Source of the DNA: Macrophomina tecta
Taxonomy: Eukaryota > Ascomycota > Dothideomycetes > Botryosphaeriales > Botryosphaeriaceae
Direction: 5' to 3'
Assembly: GCA_024180945.1 (NCBI GenBank)
Contig: JAKSGN010000022.1
Span: 806,001 to 870,000 of the forward strand
Length of the DNA stretch: 64,000 nucleotides
Each line of letters starts with the position of its first letter. Position 1 is the first letter of the stretch. A model generated the notes under the pieces. The model was not told the origin of the DNA, did not search any database, and was given only the letters and a program-made list of their open reading frames with translations. A program made the translations under genes and the position numbers. Below are positions 58,053-64,000 of the stretch, one piece after another.

Positions 58053-58699
58053 ACGAATATCCTGGTAGTTATAATTGGAGCCGATGTTGGGCACCATTTT
58101 CTTTATTTCCTAGTTTAATTCCCCCTTTTGAAAAGCACGATGTCATGGACAAGATTACCAACTTGTGGTATATGGTCGCGGCGGATTCTCCGGATGAGAA
58201 TTCCCGCCCTTCCCGGTAGAGGGAAACGCACATAGTTCTGCAGCGCAATAAATGCAAAAACGCACATCAAGGCGTTCGATCTCGCTGCCAAAAGTTCTCC
58301 ATGCAATTGTGCCCCCAGATCAAGATGTTCCAGGCTCGGCATCTCTTGCCCTGCTTGGGCTTGACCACAGCCACCGTCCGCTCGCCTCTTCCCTGACACC
58401 AGCTGTGCCCATATAATTACTAACTGTGACAGGGGCGCTATTCAGAGGTTTGGGTGGGTGGGTGGACGGAGATCAGTAATCCACCGATGGGCAACCGTGC
58501 TTCAGCCACGAAAACCACCGAGTCAAAAAAAAAAAAAAAAAAATCGTCCGATTGTCCAGACCACCTATCCCATCTTGTCCCTTCTGGATCAACGCCGAGA
58601 CATTAGTTGACAAGTCTTGCGAGGCCGCAGAATTTGTGCGAACGAGATCTCGGACTTGCCATTTTAGGAAAATTACCTGTGCGTCCCGCTTCTCTCGGA
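58053..58699. other. Intergenic DNA, no gene recognised
   Basis: 3' flank of ERG10. Contains an A-run of about 18 at 58,526-58,543. Open frames on the two strands overlap and look like nothing known. Confidence 0.5.
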
Positions 58700-60040
58700 T
58701 TAACCTCCACCTCTTCTCGTACTCGGCCCGTCAACGCAAGAGCTGGTTTCCCGGAAGCGGTAGCGCCGGAGAGGGGCCCGAGGAGGGGTTTCCGAGTGTT
58801 GGTGACTTCTTTTACCCTTCTGTCTGGCTCTCGCTCTTGTCCACGGCCTTTCAGGCAGCACGGAGATACTCGGAGGTGCTCTTAGACTGCTGTTTCCGCG
58901 CCACCAATGGAAATAGCTGTGTTGCTGAAGAAGCGAACATAACGCCCCAATTATAACTAATTTACAGTGTAAGCAGTCATTTGGACGCAAGCGCCCGATA
59001 ATACACCCTACATCACCTTTCCTCTCCTCACGAACAAGCTTCTTGACCAAAAACTTTGCAAATCCGGTTTGGCCTGCTGATAGTGCCTTGGACAATGTCG
59101 CTCCCTGCGATTCAACGGAAGCGCCTCGAGCCGCTATCGCCTCCGCAATTGTTTGACAGTCCAGAGAAGCAGCGAGCATTAGAGGGATCATTCCAGACTC
59201 ATTCCTCCACTCTATTTTGCAACCCTTCTCAGTAAGAAACTCTGCGACTTCAGTCATGCCTTAGGATATCGCAAAGAACAAAGTTGACTCTTCGTTGGAG
59301 TTTGTGACATCCATCCCTGCGCCGCACTCCAAAGGCACCTTTACGGCATCAAGTTTGCCGCATGCTGAAGCAATCATCAGCTGTTTCCTTCCTTCGAGAA
59401 TCTGGTCCATGCCCACATTTGCCCTCTGTCTCAGGTGGTGGATGCCCGCCGACTGGCTTCCGACAGCAGCATGACCTATTGCCGCGTATCCTAGTTTCCC
59501 CGCAATTGTCACCGAGGAGCCCCTTTTCAGCAACAAGTTTACGACCTGCAGACGTCCATAGTATGCCACTTGATATAGAGAGGGTTCTTTCTGATAGCCG
59601 TGTGTGTCAACACTGGCCCCGTGGTCGAGCAATAGCCGGGAATTGGGTATGCTTCCATAACGGGCAGCAAGATGGAGCGGTGTCTTGAGACTGGTTTCCG
59701 ATGCACCCTGAACGTCAACACCGTCCTCCCCTAGTATTTTGGCAAATTCGCTCCACTCATTGACTGAGAATGCCCACATCAGGGTGGTATTCCCCGTGTT
59801 TCTTAGAAAAGCAGCAGCTACAGGATTTCGATCAACGAGCAAGCGGAAAAGCTCGACATTATCCCCCTTTCTTATGGCCAACCGCAGTGGTGTGTAACTG
59901 GAGCACTCTTTGGCCTTGGTTGGAGCGCGTGGGTGAAGAGGGCCGGTGTAAGGCTGCGGCGAAGTGGAAGAGGCTCGGCGGACAGATGTCGGCCAAAGGC
60001 CCCGCGATTGATTAGCAGCCGGTAGCAAGCTCGCATGCAT
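58700..60040 (-). pseudogene. Ankyrin-repeat gene with an in-frame stop
   Basis: Read from ATG 60,040 (MHASLLPAANQSRGLW) the minus strand has several ankyrin repeats (TPLRLAIRKGDNVELFRLLV, TPLHLAARYGS..., LLLKRGSSVTIAG..., LMIASACGKLDAVKVPLECG) to a TAA at 59,263-59,261, residue 260. The same frame resumes at once and continues with further ankyrin sequence (MTEVAEFLTEKGCKI, IPLMLAASLDCQTIAEAIAARG, LSAGQTGFAKFLVKKL) to about 59,020, after which the similarity fades. The stop replaces one codon in a repeat and would arise from CAA by one C to T change. Ankyrin proteins mediate binding; no partner domain is visible. It could still make the 259-residue product, so 'pseudogene' is a judgement. 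Confidence 0.7.
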
Positions 60041-60338
60041 ATCTCCCCCCTCCACCGGAGTTTATTTTTTATACTTTTTTCCTCCCCCTCGATTGCTATG
60101 ATAGCTATTTTAATCGGCACGAAGCTTAACTTCTCCGATTTCTCCAATGCCACTAACGGCAAGCTTACTGCCACCGCGCCAAGCGTCCCAGACATCACTC
60201 TGCCACCCTCAAACGCGTAGCACTGAACCACCAGCGTTATTACGGATCTCATATGGCGTCCGAGCCTCATAGATAGCCCCTCTCCTCAGCGTTCAATGGT
60301 GATGAACGAGTGACGGGTCGGTACCAGCCTTCGCATGC

Positions 60339-60375
<37 letters not shown>

Positions 60376-60841
60376 TAGAGACGGGCGAACGGTTGTGGCG
60401 CGGAAGCCTAATACATTAGCGCAAAACAATCAGTGAAAGATACTCACAACCCTTTACGCAATGGTAACCGCCTGCAGAAGCAGCAATAATGATGTTGGGC
60501 GCCGCAAGGTTTAGGAGGCGTGAGAATGATAACATCGTGGCTATCCTCAATCTTGGTGAAGCAATAAACATTAAATGCCGATGAAAGTTGATTTTAACAT
60601 GCAGAAAAAAAATTACACCAAAAGCCATTTCTCTTATATTCTGCAGCCTAATGAACCGCGAAGCAGCTTAGAGCAGCTCCCCGGGATTTAATTATATCCG
60701 ACGCCGCCCTCCTCCCCCTTCTTTTTTAGGCCTCCGCTGTGTGGCGAACGTTTCTCTGCTGGACAACTACATGAAAAGGTCTGAATGCGATCAGGCCCCT
60801 TACCCAGTCAGTTTCTTTTGCAATACATGCGGTCAATCTCC
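60041..60841. other. Intergenic DNA with AT microsatellite
   Basis: Between the ankyrin start and the P450 stop. Contains a pure (TA)n run at about 60,342-60,370. No gene recognised. Confidence 0.55.
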
Positions 60842-62791
60842 TTACCCGTAGTGCTCCTTTGGGTGATCATGTGCGTTTGCAAACTTGATATCAAAATGTA
60901 AAAACAGAGTTGGGAGGACCTGTGTCACCTTAGCTGCTTGACGCTTCTGTACCAGATGAACTTTGGGAAGCACATACCTTGCTAATCTCCAACATTGCGA
61001 TGTCTACAAAGTGTGAACTGGCAGCTTAAATTTCGAGGGCACGGGATCACTTACTCCTCCCAATGCAAGTTCGAGATCCTCCGCCAAAGGCGAAGAAAAA
61101 GCGGTCTGCAGCAGTTGCTCAGCACAATTACCAGATCGTAACAAGCAGAGCACTTACGCATCTTGTGCTTGTTCTCCTCATCCAGCCAGCGCTCGGGCCG
61201 GAATTCGTCAGGCTCCGGGCCAAAGATGCTCGGATCTCTATGAATGACCCATGCAGACGTTCCAACCTCGGTCTGCGGAATTGCAAACATTAGTATCAAT
61301 CAGCCCCAGCATCTTAACCTCTGGGATGGCGAGCTTACCCCTGCGGGCACATGCTTCCCTTCAAAGCTCAATCCTTGCGGCGGCACAACGCGCGGAAGCA
61401 GCATCCCAAGGGCGGGATGCAGCCTCAGCCCTTCGTTGATGACGGCCTGCAGATACGGCCACCGCTCCGCCACTCTCTGGGAAACTATACCCGCGCGATC
61501 GATCTCCCCAGCGTCGACCTTGTCGCGCATCTCGCGCAGGAGCCGCTGCAGGGCCGGCGGCGTCGTCAGCAGGTAGTAGATCATGGCAGACAAAGAGATG
61601 CTGGTCGTGTCGGAGCCGGCGGTGATGTTGCTGGTCAGGGCGAAGCCAATGTCCGACTCGGACAGCTGCGGCTTGGAGCGGCGGGCATCGAGCAGTTTGC
61701 TGAGCATGACTCCGTGGTGCTCGTCTCCCGCGCCCGCGCCCGGCGTGCCGTCGTCTGCGCCACCGCTGTCCCTGCGGGCCGCAATGGCGCGCAGCGTGAA
61801 GTCGTGCAACGAGCCGTTGCGCGCGGCGAGGGCGAGGTGGTTGCCGATGAGAGGCGCGAGCCGCTGGTGCAGCCGGTAGAACCAGGGGACCTCGCCCACC
61901 CTCGCCGCGGAGGCCAGCGCCGCGCGGATCTGTTCGAAGATGCCAAAGTCTGAGAGGGCTTCCACGTAGCCGAAGCGCTTGCCGAAACTGACTTCGCCGA
62001 TGACGTCTGGTGCAAGCCGGGGCGAGAAAATGTCAGTAATGGGGGCTGTTTGCCAAGGGGATAGATGGAGAAGATAGCAGCCCATACCGAAAGCGAAGAG
62101 CTGGATCAGGTAAGCGATATCGACGGCTTGGCCCTTGGCGCCGACTTCTCGCAACTTGTCGAGCAGCACCTGGATGGTGGTGTTCACATACGGCTCGAGA
62201 CTCTTCATGGTTTCCAGTGTATATGCACCCGCGACCAGTCGTCGCTGCTGCCCGTGGATGCGCTCATTCCGCTGAGCAGTCAGATCAAAGGGCCGCTTTC
62301 CTAACATTGGGCTGTAGAATTCACTCTTCACGAAGTTGTTTCCCGCTCCTAACGAGAAAAGCTGTGAGAATCCTATACCCTGAGGGCCTTCCTACGCTGT
62401 CCTTCAGGCTTAAGCAGGAAAATTGGAGTCTCGCACCGTATATCACTTTGAACGCTTCGGGACATGAAATGCTCCTGAGGAGACAGTCAAGATGGGCCGT
62501 CAACGTCTATAAAATGGTCTGTGGGGAGACTCACAGCTTATTTGGCTTCAGTCTCACAACGGAACCGTATTGTTTGTGGAGCTCAATTAGCCTGCGGTGG
62601 TGGTCTGGCTGCCATTGCAGCCATACAGACCATAGGTCCGTTACGCTCGCCCAAAATGGGCCCGGGTACTTTGAAAGCGGTGAGAGGTAGCGGCGGTGGA
62701 TACAGGTCAGGAGAAAGAGCAGGGGAGCCAGCGCGAGTCCGCCAAGAAGAAGCCTCGTGCCAGTAACGCCGGTCTGTATGTCGTTTAGCAT
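60842..62791 (-). CDS. Cytochrome P450 monooxygenase, pisatin-demethylase-like
   Basis: Eight exons: 62,791-62,535, 62,474-62,437, 62,348-62,088, 62,006-61,339, 61,272-61,158, 61,105-61,055, 61,003-60,978, 60,919-60,842; 497 residues. All phases agree and every junction restores P450 sequence. N-terminal membrane anchor (about 13-32), then YPGPFWASVTDLW, I-helix AGSDTTS, ExxR in INEGLRLHP, FRPERWL, and heme loop FAFGGGSRTCIGR with Cys about 460. ER-anchored haem enzyme that oxidises a small molecule with electrons from P450 reductase. The opening segment resembles fungal pisatin-demethylase-type P450s, a broad group, so the substrate is unknown. The last exon ends HPKEHYG, shorter than the usual tail (often ending near WFV), so the final splice may be wrong. 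No biosynthetic cluster genes are visible. Confidence 0.88.
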
Positions 62792-63560
62792 GCTTATCGA
62801 ATTGGAGTCGAATGGACTCGTTTCGCTGTGGCCACGGTCGACTGACTTTTATATTCTCATCGTCATGCTAGTAATATTTGCGCTCTCTCTCCCACTTGGA
62901 AACCTCTAGCTCGGCCGAGCGGTCTTTGCCCGCCTTTGGGTACCCGATACCCGTTTCTCCACAATTTACCTGCACAACGTATCTCCACTGCCTATCCCCG
63001 TGTGCTTAGCCGAGAACCGGTAGCCCAGCGAACTGCCTTACCCGTCTCAGCATGGCTAATGCTGCATAGCTACCATGACAAGGAAAATGGAAGGCCGATC
63101 GCTCAGGAGCTCTACGTTTAGGAGACGGGATGTACTAACATGAAGCCTTTCCGGCTGGCGCTTCGGCCGAGGAAGGATTGCTCAAGTCTGCTGTGAGCGA
63201 ACAGTAGTCCTTCAAAGAATACAAGTGCAATTAGAAGGGCCAAAAAAGCGGTTACTCGTGCAAGCTCGAACCCCTATATCGTAATAGTGAAGGTGAAATG
63301 TCGAACGAGCCCCCCAGGCATCAGCAGGAAAATCCCCGGGCAGCTTTACGCGGCTTGAAGAGCAGTTCCCACTGCAACGGGTCGTATACTAATATTAGCA
63401 TCTCTTCTTTGCGTTACTAATAGCGTGCGAGCTTAAGGTTAGGTACGTACCTTCTACGCAATCTGCGCCTTCTGCGCCTTCTACGCCTTCTACATCTTCT
63501 GCTTATAGTCCCTGTATTTAACTCATTATTTCTATTGGCTTAATATTTAGGAGTAAGAGC
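62792..63560. other. P450 promoter region and spacer
   Basis: A TATAAAAG box on the minus strand (62,845-62,852) lies about 55 bp before the P450 ATG. Six imperfect 9-bp units of the type TTCTGCGCC lie at 63,452-63,505. No gene recognised. Confidence 0.5.
63452..63505. repeat. Short tandem repeat, 9-bp unit x 6
   Basis: Units vary around TTCTRCGCC (TTCTACGCA, ATCTGCGCC, TTCTGCGCC, TTCTACGCC, TTCTACATC, TTCTGCTTA). Confidence 0.7.
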
Positions 63561-64000
63561 TTAAGCAAATATTTTACGCATACTGATTAGTTGGGCATGA
63601 CCATGCATCGTAGCAAGTAGCAATGGTGAATCTGCAGCACCATCAATCACATTCACATCTCGCGCCCTCCTGGTGAGTAGACAAACCACTTCTTGGTTGC
63701 CCAACACGGCTGCCTCATGCGGAGGAGTTCTTCCCCAAACATCCAGTTTCTCGAAGTCGATATGCCGGTGAAGAGCCCGTTCATGACCTCCACATTGTTC
63801 AACTGAACAGCAGCATGCGCGAGGCTCTTTTCCGTCCTCGTTTGCCTGATTGATGTGTCTGCAACATGGCGGATAAGGTCATCCAGGATCGACAAATGAC
63901 CAGAACGCGCGGCCACTAACAAGGCGGAGCGCTCAAGTTCGCCGTACCTATCAACACAACTTGGATTGGCTCCCAAATTCAGGAGCGTAGTCACGACGTC
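63561..64000 (-). pseudogene. Ankyrin-repeat protein fragment with frameshift, runs off the edge
   Basis: The minus strand enters from beyond the window with LLNLGANPSCVDRYG, SALLVAARSGHLSILDDLI and SLAHAAVQLNNVEV, all ankyrin-like. Near 63,778-63,792 the ankyrin reading leaves this frame and continues in another as ERALHRHIDFEKLDVWGRTP, then HEAAVLGNQEVVCLL and SPLLLATMHGHAQLI, to TAA at 63,563-63,561. There is no intron signal at the switch, so one base appears to be missing. It is not an obvious duplicate of the ankyrin gene at 58.7-60.0 kb. The N-terminal part, which could hold another domain such as NACHT, lies outside the window. Confidence 0.65.

Noticed and set aside
60342..60370. (TA)n run as a structural or centromeric signal
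   Set aside because: A simple microsatellite of about 29 bp; no further repeats around it.
63255..63300. tRNA on the minus strand (GGGGTTCGAGC)
   Set aside because: The T-arm stem does not pair and there is no anticodon arm.
63452..63505. CRISPR-like array
   Set aside because: Contiguous 9-bp units without spacers in a eukaryotic genome.

Overview
The window is nuclear DNA of a filamentous ascomycete (Pezizomycotina). This rests on short 49-144 bp introns with fungal splice signals (GTAWGY donors, GCTRAC-type branch points), orthologues such as Snu114, Erg10 and FAN1, and long AT-rich blocks with the mutation pattern of repeat-induced point mutation (RIP: C to T and G to A on both strands). 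I cannot name a genus.

Positions 1-36,518 are a nest of LTR retrotransposons with no host gene recognised. TE1 (about 555-19,604, minus strand, heavily RIP-mutated) is a chromodomain Ty3/Gypsy element with 204-bp terminal repeats and a coding relic of unknown function downstream of pol. TE2 (9,453-16,629, minus strand) is intact and unmutated. It is a 7,177-bp chromovirus with two identical 193-bp LTRs, a TATAA target duplication, a gag and a pol joined by a -1 slippery heptamer, a self-priming-type primer site, and a spliced two-exon gene on the opposite strand between pol and the 3' LTR. Positions 19,605-27,037 are a truncated RIP-destroyed sibling of TE2, interrupted by a 603-bp terminal-repeat miniature element (TRIM). 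TE3 (27,062-36,518) is a third RIP-mutated Gypsy element carrying two solo LTRs related to the TRIM. All three of these small insertions keep their 5-bp target duplications.

At about 36,405, inside the right LTR of TE3, the sequence changes abruptly to GC-rich, gene-bearing DNA. Recognised genes in order are: a DUF202 membrane protein (+), an unrecognised coiled-coil-type protein (-), the DNA-repair nuclease FAN1 (-), a short-chain dehydrogenase (+), a secreted GH16 glucanase (-), then a 5.3-kb stretch without recognisable genes, the U5 snRNP GTPase Snu114 (-) and acetyl-CoA acetyltransferase Erg10 (+) from a shared 401-bp promoter region, an ankyrin-repeat gene broken by an in-frame stop (-), a cytochrome P450 with eight exons (-), and a second ankyrin-repeat fragment with an apparent frameshift running off the right edge (-).

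The genes do not form an evident pathway; this is housekeeping DNA next to a transposon graveyard. The most unusual object is TE2: young, complete, apparently self-priming, and carrying an antisense spliced gene. Its RIP-mutated sibling shows that the antisense gene region was part of the family before the last round of RIP.
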